DNA from: Candidatus Poribacteria bacterium
GTDB taxonomy: Bacteria > Poribacteria > WGA-4E > WGA-3G
Reading direction: 5' to 3'
Assembly: GCA_022824265.1 (NCBI GenBank)
Contig: JAJEAG010000008.1
Span: 1-43,576 of the forward strand
Length of the DNA: 43,576 bases
The notes below the pieces were generated by a model, which saw nothing but the letters and a program-made list of their open reading frames with translations, was not told the DNA's origin and did not search any database. Positions 8,529-19,497 of this stretch are shown here, one piece after another. Position 1 is the first letter of the stretch; each line of letters starts with the position of its first letter. The position numbers were made by a program, and so were the translations under genes.

Positions 8529-9476
8529 TCAGTTGACGCAATTGTAGCCAACCGACTCAAGTTCACCCCGAATTTTGTCAATCTCAGCAGAAGACAATTG
8601 ACGTAACGGTCGCCGCATCGTCATTGATGGAAATTTACCCATCAACCATCTGGCACACTTCATCCTTTGGTGTGCATCGCTACTCGGTTCACCGAAGTTG
8701 TAGACAATCCGCGCCAACGTATCCACCTGATTACGCGCTTTACGCGCACCAATCAGATCATTATTGAGTGCTGCGTGGACTACTGCCACCATCAATTCAG
8801 GAACAAATCCTGCAAATCCGATGAGTGCACCATCACTACCTTCCAAGAGCGAAGCAAGTAGATATTCATCATGACAGGTTAAAATTGGCACATCGGGAGC
8901 AGCTTCTTTCAGTTGTTCGTAATCCCATCGCCAACGCGCCATGTCTCTGGTACCCATTTTTATACAGACAACTTGTGGGATTTTTACCATCTCCAACATC
9001 TCTTCAAGCGTATATCCAGCCTTCGTCCAAGCGGGATATTGATGCACAATGATAGGTATATCCGCACCTTCAGCGACATCTTGAAAATAACCAACGGCAG
9101 TTTCAGGAGTCCTTCCAAAACGTAACCAGTGATGTGCAGGCATCAACAGGATCGCATCTGCGCCTGCTTCCTTCGCAGCAAGTGCATCGTCAATTGCAGG
9201 CAAACTCCCTTCTGCGCTAACACCTGAAACGACTTTAACCTTATCACCAACTGCATCCGCAGTGATTTGAGTAACGCGTTGCCGTTCATGGAGACGGAGT
9301 GCCATAATTTCACCAGTGTGTCCATTACACACAACGCCTTTTATACCGTCAACACTGGCAAGTTCCTGCATATATTCACGCAAACCTTCTTCATCAATTG
9401 ATTCATCTGGGTGGAAAGGGCATAGTGTTGCAGGAAATACACCTGCCCACGGATGGTGTTGCCAATTAAGATTCAT
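8529..9476 (-). CDS. Dihydrodipicolinate synthase / N-acetylneuraminate lyase family aldolase
   Basis: This is a 315-residue TIM-barrel class I aldolase. The Schiff-base lysine is Lys173 in VVCIKMGTRD, the partner tyrosine is Tyr147 in IIVHQYPAW, and the substrate carboxylate-binding loop is CNGHTGE (50-56; family form G-x-T/S-G-E). The family uses pyruvate-type chemistry on diverse 2-keto acids. The departure from the usual G-S-T-G-E loop and the unlinked position argue against a housekeeping dapA, so I leave the symbol blank. GAGAGG lies about 12 bases before the ATG, a long spacing. Flanked on both sides by MITE-like elements A and B. Confidence 0.88.
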   Translation of the reverse strand: MNLNWQHHPWAGVFPATLCPFHPDESIDEEGLREYMQELASVDGIKGVVCNGHTGEIMALRLHERQRVTQITADAVGDKVKVVSGVSAEGSLPAIDDALAAKEAGADAILLMPAHHWLRFGRTPETAVGYFQDVAEGADIPIIVHQYPAWTKAGYTLEEMLEMVKIPQVVCIKMGTRDMARWRWDYEQLKEAAPDVPILTCHDEYLLASLLEGSDGALIGFAGFVPELMVAVVHAALNNDLIGARKARNQVDTLARIVYNFGEPSSDAHQRMKCARWLMGKFPSMTMRRPLRQLSSAEIDKIRGELESVGYNCVN

Positions 9477-9684
9477 GAGTTTATATACCTCTCTTCATTT
9501 ACAATCGAGTGAAAATGCATGATACATTAGATCCTCACCCGCAATAATATAGATAAACACGAAATAATGTGTAATATTGATAGTTTGGATTGTAAGTTAG
9601 GTTTCTTGTGACACCCTTTACTGCCAATTATAGGAAAATTTGTAATTACTTATACACTTTGGTAGATTCGGTATCCTAACCGAA

Positions 9685-9931
9685 CCATAAGCGTCAATTT
9701 TAGGAGGAGATGCGTTTGTAGTCGCGCAATTCATTGCGCCTCTTACATTCCGTATTGGCGAGGTCTCCTCGCCCGTATTCTCACATACAGTCCCGTAGGT
9801 CGGAGCGAGCAAAGCGACCTTCGACATGAACACTGAAGCCTCAGAGAGACGAAAGGTGTATAGCAAGCGTTAATTCCATTAATTACAAGCCCCAGAAGGG
9901 TGAAAGATGTGTTCCTAAATTGACCGATAGG
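9685..9931. mobile_element. MITE-like element B with terminal inverted repeats
   Basis: Left end CCATAAGCGTCAATTTTAGG (9685-9704) and right end CCTAAATTGACCGATAGG (9914-9931) are imperfect inverted copies. The interior matches element A in order: GCGCAATTCATTGC, the GGCGAGG/CCTCGCCC palindrome (9751-9778), CACATACAGTCC, GTAGGTCGGAGCGAGC. The right part adds GAAAGGTGTATAG and an AGCCCCAG module also found at 19433 and 36414. No believable protein is encoded. With the stretch 9477-9684, in which I see nothing else, this fills the gap between the aldolase and LamG genes. Confidence 0.6.
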
Positions 9932-9973
9932 TTTCCGTTGTTATACCAACCCAAATCATTTGTAAGGCTAACA

Positions 9974-10795
9974 TTACCTTCCCTTCAAATCACCCCATGT
10001 AGTCGCCAACTTCCCAGCAGCATTCACAGCAAAGACATCTTTGAAGTTACTCACATCCACAACCTCTTCCTCCGTCAATGCCCGATCATAGACCAACAAC
10101 TCATCCATCAAACCCTTATAAGCATTTTCACCAGTTCCACGACCACCGAATTCAAGAGGATTATCGTTCCAAATCATCACAGGACCGTGTGCAGGCACAG
10201 GTTTTTGACCCGCAAGTTCACCATCAAGGTAAATCCGAATCTCCTTACCGTCAAATGTCCCCACAACGTGATACCAGTTATTCTTCTTTAAACCCAAGTT
10301 AGGCAACGAAAGTGTCGTATCAACATCAGCACCATCAAATGGTCCCATACCATCTTGACCGGAATTGATATACCAATATAATCCCTGTCCGCTACCAAGT
10401 CCAAATTCCACATTATCATCACTCGCACCAGACTTATGAAAAAAGATATTCCCATAGACATGTCCATTCGCGAGCACTTCTTCCGAAATTTCAAAAGGAT
10501 ATATCCAAACAGCAACCGTCAAATGTTCTGTCCAAAGATCACTTTTCCCGCCAGGTTCAGGAATCTTAGCGGAACCAGCAAAGAATTCTATCGCACCACC
10601 CAACTTACCATCATCAACAAATTTAGCAGTCGCGTGCAGAGTCGCTTCAAACCCCTTTGGACCAATATCTTTCGCAACATCACCATCACCTTCATCAAAA
10701 GGCATATAAATGTGTAGACCATCCGTAAGTTTAGCCGTAGCAGTAAAAGACAAAATAAAAAAGGCAAAAATCACAAAAATACCAATATATTTCAT
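9974..10795 (-). CDS. Secreted LamG / concanavalin-like domain protein with C-terminal GKLATTW signature (273 aa)
   Basis: A signal peptide (hydrophobic run to about residue 21, ending TATA) leads into a single LamG-like beta-sandwich: IYMPFDEGDGD near the start, a central DGKEIRIYLDG hairpin, and GLMDELLVYDRALTEEEV at the end. This is the classic LamG_3 layout for binding carbohydrate or matrix ligands outside the cell. The last 13 residues, GKLATTWGDLKGR, follow a short linker and recur almost unchanged in two other secreted proteins in this window. AAGGAG precedes the ATG by 6 bases. It stands alone between repeats, reading away from the rRNA unit. Ligand unknown. Confidence 0.88.
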   Translation of the reverse strand: MKYIGIFVIFAFFILSFTATAKLTDGLHIYMPFDEGDGDVAKDIGPKGFEATLHATAKFVDDGKLGGAIEFFAGSAKIPEPGGKSDLWTEHLTVAVWIYPFEISEEVLANGHVYGNIFFHKSGASDDNVEFGLGSGQGLYWYINSGQDGMGPFDGADVDTTLSLPNLGLKKNNWYHVVGTFDGKEIRIYLDGELAGQKPVPAHGPVMIWNDNPLEFGGRGTGENAYKGLMDELLVYDRALTEEEVVDVSNFKDVFAVNAAGKLATTWGDLKGR

Positions 10796-10916
10796 TTTTT
10801 TCTCCTTGTTTTACATCGCAGTAGACACACAACCAGCATTATAATAATGATATAGAACACTATTTTACTGCCTAAGCGAATTTCAAGCAAGCAAAAACAG
10901 TGTAGATCGGAGCGAT

Positions 10917-11012
10917 CCATGGGTGTCAACTTAAGGAAGTAATGCGTTCGTAGTCACGCAATTCATCGTACCTCTTACATTCAACGGTAGGCAAGGTTTC
11001 CTAACCTCGCCA
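10917..11012. repeat. Truncated left half of the A/B MITE-like element
   Basis: CCATGGGTGTCAACTTAAGG (10917-10936) resembles the 20-bp end of elements A and B. It is followed in the same order by ATGCGTTCGTAGTCACGC, CAATTCAT, CCTCTTACATTC and a decayed GGCAAGG/CCTAACCTCGCC palindrome. No right end is found. Beyond it, up to about 11100, I see nothing. Confidence 0.55.
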
Positions 11013-11100
11013 TTCCAGAAGATTCAATCGCTTCAAAATATGCCATAATTAAGAAAATCTGCCGAAAATTCGTGAATAAAGTAAATATTTCAAACTTTAC

Positions 11101-11129
11101 TTGACAAACAATAATTGTAATGTTGTAAT
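11101..11129 (+). promoter_or_regulatory. Possible sigma-70-type promoter far upstream of the rRNA unit
   Basis: TTGACA at 11101-11106 and TGTAAT at 11124-11129 are separated by 17 bases. The -35 is perfect, the -10 is not. It could feed the small reading frame at 11297 or be an outer rRNA promoter. Confidence 0.35.
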
Positions 11130-11296
11130 TAGATTCACATAATAATTGTTATCCTGCATTTAACATCATGAGAAGTGGTAAATCAACCAAAAAGAAGAAA
11201 AAATAAAAAACGAAAAAACGCGTCACAATCCTTGTACCGCTTAGCATGAAAACGTCAGTGTGACGTGCAAAAAGTCACACGAATTAGAGGTATATC

Positions 11297-11404
11297 ATGG
11301 ACATAGAAAAAGCTGAAGCAATGCTTCTTCAATACGAAGAAAATGTTGGGACAAATAATGATATGAATAATGTAACAACCACACATTTTCACCTGTTTAT
11401 TTAA
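11297..11404 (+). CDS. Very short reading frame, 35 aa, doubtful
   Basis: An ATG 6 bases after TAGAGG opens a 35-residue frame beginning MDIEKAEAMLLQYEENVG and ending HFHLFI. The start and acidic helical character look gene-like, but the second half does not. It may be the 5' remnant of a longer gene, a leader, or chance. I recognise no family. It lies in the leader region between the outer promoter candidate and rRNA promoter P1. Confidence 0.25.
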   Translation: MDIEKAEAMLLQYEENVGTNNDMNNVTTTHFHLFI

Positions 11405-11443
11405 ACTTTCTTGTGTTTTTTAAGAAATTTATGTAAAATTTAT

Positions 11444-11472
11444 TTGACATACAACACGTAATATGATATACT
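11444..11472 (+). promoter_or_regulatory. rRNA promoter P1
   Basis: TTGACA (11444-11449), 17-base spacer, TATACT (11467-11472) with an extended -10 TGA immediately before it. It lies 54 bases upstream of a second, equally good promoter. Tandem promoters are usual for rRNA operons. Confidence 0.7.
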
Positions 11473-11525
11473 TTAAATCTGCTGAAGGGTTAAGTTTTGT
11501 TTAATCCCGTTCTTTGAAAATAAAT

Positions 11526-11554
11526 TTGACTTAGACCAGATTCTGTGATATAAT
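11526..11554 (+). promoter_or_regulatory. rRNA promoter P2
   Basis: TTGACT (11526-11531), exactly 17 bases, TATAAT (11549-11554), preceded by TGTGA so that an extended -10 is present. It lies 66 bases before the tRNA-Ala. A boxA-like GTTCTTTGAAAAT (from about 11509) precedes it, and another, GTTCTTTGACAA, occurs at 11736 between tRNA and 23S, as expected for antiterminated rRNA transcripts. The presence of two complete promoters here shows the operon starts with the tRNA, not with a 16S gene. Confidence 0.75.
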
Positions 11555-11620
11555 ACTATTTCCATTTGACAGAATTTGATGAATGTCAAATTTACGGGTA
11601 TCAAAAGATACCAGACGCAC

Positions 11621-11693
11621 GGGGGTGTAGCTCAGCTGGGAGAGCAACTGCTTTGCACGCAGTAGGTCAGCGGTTCAACTCCGCTCATCTCCA
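11621..11693 (+). tRNA. tRNA-Ala (anticodon UGC)
   Basis: A full cloverleaf can be drawn. The acceptor stem GGGGGTG pairs with CATCTCC (two G-U pairs), the D arm is GCTC...GAGC, the anticodon loop TTTGCAC carries TGC, and the T arm is AGCGG-TTCAACT-CCGCT. The T loop reads TTCAACT rather than the common TTCGAnT. The 3' CCA is not encoded. tRNA-Ala(UGC) is the usual spacer tRNA between 16S and 23S; here it leads the transcript, with no 16S and no tRNA-Ile before it. Confidence 0.95.
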
Positions 11694-11739
11694 TCGTCTA
11701 TCAGGAGTAATTGCACTTCTGCATAAATAGACGGCGTTC

Positions 11740-11756
11740 TTTGACAACTGAATAGA
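11740..11756 (+). other. 5' arm of the pre-23S processing stem (pairs with 14816-14832)
   Basis: The 17 bases TTTGACAACTGAATAGA here are perfectly complementary to 14816-14832 just past the 23S. Further partial pairing continues inward (CGGTAGAATAGAAAAATA against TATTTTTCTCTACCG). Such a stalk brings the 23S ends together and is the normal RNase III processing substrate. Confidence 0.75.
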
Positions 11757-11790
11757 GAGGGTAAATCGGTAGAATAGAAAAATATCACCT

Positions 11791-14790
<3,000 letters not shown>

Positions 14791-14847
14791 TATTTTTCTC
14801 TACCGTTCCTCAATATCTATTCAGTTGTCAAACATAATTATACACCT

Positions 14848-14965
<118 letters not shown>

Positions 14966-14974
14966 TTCCTATCC

Positions 14975-15005
14975 AAAGGGCAGGCAACATGTCTGCCCTT
15001 TTCTC
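14975..15005 (+). terminator. Intrinsic terminator of the rRNA operon
   Basis: AAAGGGCAG (14975-14983), a 9-base loop, CTGCCCTTT (14993-15001), followed by TTCTCTT. A perfect 9-bp stem 10 bases after the 5S. Confidence 0.85.
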
Positions 15006-15034
15006 TTGACGATCTATCTCTTTTGTGCTACTAT
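15006..15034 (+). promoter_or_regulatory. Probable promoter for the lipoprotein/CBM genes
   Basis: TTGACG (15006-15011), 17 bases, TACTAT (15029-15034), with TGC just before the -10 (extended -10). Directly after the rRNA terminator and 43 bases before the lipoprotein ATG. Confidence 0.5.
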
Positions 15035-15076
15035 TGATTATATTCAACACGCATCTATATCTCAAGAAATGCAACA

Positions 15077-15320
15077 ATGAACCCGAAATATAGCATTGTA
15101 AGTGTAATTATACTTGTACTGATGTTTGTTGTAATCGGTTGTTCAAGAACTACAAAACCATCTGTGGATCACGGTAGCAACCAGTACAGACTTTGATGGA
15201 TGGATAGCACGTTCCGAAGTCGGTAGTGATGAACATAGCAACGGTGGACATAGTGACAGTGAACACGACCAAGAAGGTGATAGCGAACATGATGGGGAAA
15301 ATGGAGATGAACACACGTAG
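15077..15320 (+). pseudogene. Small lipoprotein with His/Asp-rich tail, apparently frameshifted
   Basis: An ATG at 15077 opens a 39-residue frame with a lipoprotein signal (hydrophobic run, lipobox VVIGCS) that stops at 15194-15196. From about 15165 the +1 frame reads TSTDFDGWIARSEVGSDEHS and continues as a Gly/His/Asp/Glu-rich tail (HSDSEHDQEGDSEHDG...) to a TAG at 15318. Acid/histidine-rich tails of this type are typical of exported metal-binding proteins. The simplest reading is one gene with a one-base frameshift between about 15140 and 15195, either a real mutation or a sequencing/assembly error. The end of the His-rich frame overlaps the start of the next gene by 14 bases. Confidence 0.55.
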
Positions 15321-15951
15321 AGGCAATACCACAACTATTCACATATTTTTGCTGTTGTTGATACTCGGTTTTGCATCGTACGCTTTTTCAGAAAAACTAC
15401 CCGAAAACATCCTCCAAAACGGGGATTTTGAGGATCTACTTAATAAGTGGCACCACTGGACTCACGAGAGTGCCGATGCACTTTTCACAACCGAAGGCAA
15501 TAGAGCAGAACCTATTGTTGGGAAAAATGTAGCTTATATCAAAATCAATAAAGAAGGTAACGCATTAGGACACATACAACTCTATCAGCAACCATTCACC
15601 TTAGAGAAAGATACTACCTATACTTTCAGTTTGTGGGCAAAAAGCAAAAAACCGAGAAACGTTACAATGCGAATTATGCATCAAGGTGTCCCGTGGACGG
15701 TATATGCTCCAAAATCAATTAACCTTACTGAAGAATGGAAAGAGTTTTTCATCACCTTTGAAATGCCTGTGGATGATGTCAATTCGCGTGCAGGTATAAT
15801 CATGGGAACACAAAAGATTGATGTGTGGATTGACCATGTTCGTCTATATGAAGGTGAGTTTGTGCAAGATATCGAAGGTGCTGAACCGCATCCCGTTAAA
15901 CCTATCGGCAAATTAGCAACAACTTGGGCTGCCCTAAAAAACCAAGACTAA
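15307..15951 (+). CDS. Secreted carbohydrate-binding-module (CBM4/9-like) protein with C-terminal GKLATTW signature
   Basis: From the ATG at 15307 the protein is about 214 residues: MNTRRGN, a hydrophobic core and a cleavage-like FASYAFS. It then has one jelly-roll domain with the CBM_4_9 hallmarks ENILQNGDFED at the start, TYTFSLWAKSKKPRNV in the middle, and a closing IDVWIDHVRLYEGE. It probably binds a polysaccharide outside the cell. After a Pro-rich linker it ends GKLATTWAALKNQD, matching the LamG proteins at 9974 and 32185. In-frame ATGs at 15226, 15292 and 15301 exist; 15307 is chosen because it puts the basic residues directly before the hydrophobic core. The ribosome-binding signal is weak (GGGGA 8 bases upstream). 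Confidence 0.8.
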   Translation: MNTRRGNTTTIHIFLLLLILGFASYAFSEKLPENILQNGDFEDLLNKWHHWTHESADALFTTEGNRAEPIVGKNVAYIKINKEGNALGHIQLYQQPFTLEKDTTYTFSLWAKSKKPRNVTMRIMHQGVPWTVYAPKSINLTEEWKEFFITFEMPVDDVNSRAGIIMGTQKIDVWIDHVRLYEGEFVQDIEGAEPHPVKPIGKLATTWAALKNQD

Positions 15952-15986
15952 ACCACATACACGATGGTGTCAGGATTGACAGAGAG

Positions 15987-16526
15987 ATGTCTAAACTATA
16001 CAAACGTATCACACCAAAACTACAGCAGTTTATTGAAGACCAGAAAATCTTTTTCGTTGCGACAGCAACCGCCGACAGCAGAATCAATCTCTCTCCCAAG
16101 GGCATGGATTCTCTACGTGTTGTCAACAAGAACAGAGTTATTTGGTTAAATGTTACAGGGAGCGGTAATGAAACCGCTGCACATGTTCAAGAAAACCCTC
16201 GCATGACACTAATGTTCACCGCATTTGAAGATAACCCTATGATCCTTCGACTCTACGGAGAAGCAAAGGCTATCCACACCGAAGATACAGAATGGCAACT
16301 GTTATCACCACTATTTCCACCAATACCCGGAGCAAGACAAATCTTTGACCTGAAAGTCGATCTCGTTCAAACTTCATGCGGTATGGCAGTGCCTCTTTAC
16401 GACTATGTGGGTGAGAGGGAACATTTAAATACGTGGGCTGCAAAGAAAGGTAAAGAAGGCTTAAAGGAATATTGGGAAGAAAAGAACAACGTTAGTCTTG
16501 ATGGAAAACCCACCCATTTCGCATAA
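15987..16526 (+). CDS. Pyridoxamine 5'-phosphate oxidase-like FMN-binding protein (179 aa)
   Basis: A split-barrel flavin-binding fold: FIEDQKIFFVATATADSR at the start, INLSPKGMDSLRV, then VIWLNVTGSGNETAAHVQEN and a MTLMFTAFE strand, the standard PPOX layout. This subgroup (stand-alone, with the SPKG motif) is not the biosynthetic PdxH; members bind FMN or F420 and their substrates are mostly unknown. I start it at MSKLYKR (15987), after a purine-rich AGAGAG, because the upstream extension overlaps the previous gene and has no fold. 35 bases after the CBM gene, possibly co-transcribed. Confidence 0.85.
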   Translation: MSKLYKRITPKLQQFIEDQKIFFVATATADSRINLSPKGMDSLRVVNKNRVIWLNVTGSGNETAAHVQENPRMTLMFTAFEDNPMILRLYGEAKAIHTEDTEWQLLSPLFPPIPGARQIFDLKVDLVQTSCGMAVPLYDYVGEREHLNTWAAKKGKEGLKEYWEEKNNVSLDGKPTHFA

Positions 16527-16556
16527 CCTATCTACCATAAACCTATCCTATTCTTC

Positions 16557-16585
16557 TTGAAAAACCATCAGGTTGATTGTATAAT
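16557..16585 (+). promoter_or_regulatory. Promoter of the metalloprotease gene
   Basis: TTGAAA (16557-16562), 17 bases, TATAAT (16580-16585). A perfect -10 about 60 bases before the ATG at 16645. Confidence 0.6.
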
Positions 16586-16644
16586 AATTACACTCACATT
16601 TAACATCTATATCATAAGAATTTAAACACACCACAAACCTCAAA

Positions 16645-19248
16645 ATGAAATCATACCTTATCTACACCATTGTCCTCTTTATTGTCTTTTTACCTGTTAT
16701 ACAAGCACTTCCACCTGACCCTGAACTTCATAGGGCAATCGAAACCGCACGAAGTTTCACACGCCTTAAACCGAGATATACCCCTAACGAGATAGTGGAA
16801 TGTGCTACTGACAGCTTTGTCACAATAGCAAAGAATTGGCAGAACCTTCCTTCAACATATCGCAATGAACTGAAACCTATTTTCCTACGTCCCGGACTTC
16901 CCGGTAGTTTCTTCGGGGACATAGAATTATCAGAACAATTTGATACACCGCACTTCAGACTTCATTATACACGCATCGGACCGCATGCCCCACCGCTTGA
17001 GGATTTCCACCCACGTAACGGTGTCCCCGATTATGTTGATCTCTGTGCGGATGCTATGGAACGCTCATATCGCCTTCAAATTGATCTAATGAAATTCAAG
17101 AAACCGTATATAGATTTCTGGGCGGCACAAAACGGTGGCAATCATAAAATAGATGTTTACCTATTCACTTTTCCTGCCCTTGGTATCACAACAGCAGATT
17201 GGTTTGAAGGTCGCGTGCTGTCTACTTCCTTGACGGTAGCACCCTATTTCATGATCAATTCACGCATATACGATTATGTTGGAAAAGCAGAAGGTATCCG
17301 CTATCTTGAGACCACTTGTGCACACGAATTCCTGCACGGTATTCAGTTCGCATACAACGCCTATATGCCAACTTGGTTCATGGAAGCATCAGCAACGTGG
17401 ATAGAAGTAATGACCTACGATGGCGGCGTAATTGACGATGGAGACACACTTCCCGATCCAGACGAAATCAATGAAACTAATTCCTATAACTACTACATAC
17501 ACCAACTACGACGTTGGTTTATGATTCCAGATATATCTCTTGAAAGTCGCATTGGCGACCACGAATACGGTTCCGTAATATGGGCATTATATATGGCGGA
17601 AAGGTTTGGCTACGACATCATAAGGCAGTTCTTTAACAACGCTACTGATGGTAGTTACCGAGAGTTTGGCAACTTCTATGAAGTCTTTATTGATAACGGA
17701 ACAACCCTCGCTGAAGCATTCAAGACATTCACCGTATGGAATTATTTCACACATACTCGCGCCAATACTAGTACAGAAATTCAGGGATATCGAAATGCGG
17801 AACGGTTTCCACCTGTTTCAATTCATCCCAACGATTACCATTCTGCTTACCCTATCCGTACTGATTTCGACTCAGAATCTATGCCAGAGCACTTTGCCTC
17901 GCGCTATTTTGTCTTCCGTCCGTCTGGAATTATGCCAGAATTTGCTATCAAAATAGACGGTGCAGACCTCGCACAAATTGATATGAGTCAACTAACAAAT
18001 GCTGATCGGATAAGCATTGACAGAGAACTCAGAAGGCACACTAATACTGGCTTGCGCGGATGGGCTGCAAAATTCATTGTCAAGAAAAACAATGGCACGA
18101 CAGAGGTAAGAGAAGCATTCACTTATCAAAGGTCACAAGAAGCACAAATGACATTCACAGACTTTGGCGGAGAAATACGCGAGATAATCCTGATCCTCAT
18201 TAACATGCATCCCGATGTGGAACAGGTTATTATTCCCGGTGGCACTTTTGGTGGTTCTGTAAGTATCATGGCAGGTGCACCACCGACAGGTCAACTTTCA
18301 AATGCTCAAGTCTCACAAGGCACCAGAGGACCGATTATCAGATGGTCACTTGACGACCCGACTGGCATTCAGGAAGTTGTAATTGTAAGAAAACGTTATG
18401 AGTTGCTAAGTGAAACGGATATGCCACAACCCTTCCAAAATGCAGATGAAGTTCGCGCCGCTGTTGACAGTAATGGAGACGGTATCGCAGAAGACACTAT
18501 CAATATCGTTGGACGCGTGAGTGTTTCGCAAACCCAGTTTGAAGATACTTCGGTTTTTCAAGATATAGATGTTGCATTTACGGAACCGAATGATGTCCAT
18601 TACTATTACGCAGTTGTTCCAGTTGACGCTTTAGGTATTATGGGAAAACCAAATATTGTGCCAGAGAGCATCAAACCCAATGTTGGTATTACAAACGGTG
18701 CCCCCGCATTCTTTATTAACACGCAGCCACATCGTACTGGAGAGTGGCATGTTGAAGTCCAGAGTACACATCCACTGCAGAGTGCCCCACAACTAACAGT
18801 AGAAAGTCCAAACAGAGATAATTATACGATCTTTCTGACGCAAGAATCTGCAACAAAATGGAAAGGCACACTCCGCACAAACGGATTTCCACAGACAGGT
18901 ATCTATCTCTATAAGATTACTGGACAAACACCTTCTGGAATCATCGGAAATAAAATATGGCAAGGACGTATCTTCAACTATGTTGCAAATAACATCAATA
19001 AAACCGTTTTAGTATCTCCTAATCCCATTCGGGCAGGACAAGGCAACCAACATCTAACCTTCTACCCAAACGGCTTAACCGTTGAAATTTACGATGTTAC
19101 GGGAAATCGTATCAAAGTCATTGAAAATGCATCCAATTGGGATTGCACAAATCAAAATGGAGAAAAGGTCTGCACAGGACTATACTTTTTCCGTGCTACC
19201 GACGGTAACGGTTACCAAAGTACCGGCAAGTTTTCTGTGGTGAAATAA
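16645..19248 (+). CDS. Large secreted metalloprotease (MXAN_6640-like) with C-terminal sorting-type domain (867 aa)
   Basis: After a signal peptide (to about residue 22) the protein has a zinc-protease core with HEFLH at 227-231 and Glu247 in WFMEASATWIE as the likely third ligand, the gluzincin-type arrangement of the MXAN_6640 putative metalloprotease family. The central part (about 530-760) is beta-rich with fibronectin-like segments. The last 80 residues (VSPNPIRAG, VEIYDVTGNRI, GLYFFRATDGNG, GKFSVVK) match the FlgD-Ig/type-IX-secretion C-terminal fold, suggesting surface attachment or secretion through that type of domain. It has its own promoter. Its TAA now lies 241 bases before the next gene, but a flanking duplication shows the two were originally joined by TAATG. 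Confidence 0.85.
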   Translation: MKSYLIYTIVLFIVFLPVIQALPPDPELHRAIETARSFTRLKPRYTPNEIVECATDSFVTIAKNWQNLPSTYRNELKPIFLRPGLPGSFFGDIELSEQFDTPHFRLHYTRIGPHAPPLEDFHPRNGVPDYVDLCADAMERSYRLQIDLMKFKKPYIDFWAAQNGGNHKIDVYLFTFPALGITTADWFEGRVLSTSLTVAPYFMINSRIYDYVGKAEGIRYLETTCAHEFLHGIQFAYNAYMPTWFMEASATWIEVMTYDGGVIDDGDTLPDPDEINETNSYNYYIHQLRRWFMIPDISLESRIGDHEYGSVIWALYMAERFGYDIIRQFFNNATDGSYREFGNFYEVFIDNGTTLAEAFKTFTVWNYFTHTRANTSTEIQGYRNAERFPPVSIHPNDYHSAYPIRTDFDSESMPEHFASRYFVFRPSGIMPEFAIKIDGADLAQIDMSQLTNADRISIDRELRRHTNTGLRGWAAKFIVKKNNGTTEVREAFTYQRSQEAQMTFTDFGGEIREIILILINMHPDVEQVIIPGGTFGGSVSIMAGAPPTGQLSNAQVSQGTRGPIIRWSLDDPTGIQEVVIVRKRYELLSETDMPQPFQNADEVRAAVDSNGDGIAEDTINIVGRVSVSQTQFEDTSVFQDIDVAFTEPNDVHYYYAVVPVDALGIMGKPNIVPESIKPNVGITNGAPAFFINTQPHRTGEWHVEVQSTHPLQSAPQLTVESPNRDNYTIFLTQESATKWKGTLRTNGFPQTGIYLYKITGQTPSGIIGNKIWQGRIFNYVANNINKTVLVSPNPIRAGQGNQHLTFYPNGLTVEIYDVTGNRIKVIENASNWDCTNQNGEKVCTGLYFFRATDGNGYQSTGKFSVVK

Positions 19249-19497
19249 TGAAGCAACATAAGCGTCAATTTAGTGTCTATCATTAGTTTGTCTGATACAA
19301 CTTTCTGTCATCTTGAATTTGCTATTATACGACCAACGCTTTCTATACACTTATCTCCTCTACGAGGTATGGAAAATCGGAATTTAGCACCAGCGGTGCG
19401 GAAGGTGTATAGACCTGATATAATAATTACCCAAAGCCCCAGCGGGGCGAAAGGTGTATCCTTAAATTGACACTTATGGTGGTGAAATAATGAAGCA
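19238..19497. mobile_element. MITE-like element C (19256-19479) between 18-bp direct repeats
   Basis: The ends CATAAGCGTCAATTTAG (from 19257) and CCTTAAATTGACACTTATGG (19460-19479) match the inverted termini of elements A and B. The interior contains two palindromic modules, CACCAGCGGTGCG and CCCCAGCGGGGCG, each followed by GAAAGGTGTAT or GGAAGGTGTAT. Immediately outside, TGGTGAAATAATGAAGCA occurs at both 19238-19255 and 19480-19497. The left copy is the end of the protease gene, the right copy the start of the lipoprotein gene. This is the expected footprint of insertion with an unusually long target duplication. Confidence 0.7.

Noticed and set aside
9618-9866. A minus-strand frame of 82 codons over element B
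   Set aside because: It lies across repeat modules shared with element A, has no ribosome-binding site and reads as low-information sequence.
10800-11620. A hidden or partial 16S rRNA gene before tRNA-Ala
   Set aside because: No conserved 16S string (such as GTGCCAGCAGCCGCGG or the anti-Shine-Dalgarno end) is present and the stretch contains promoters and repeats instead.
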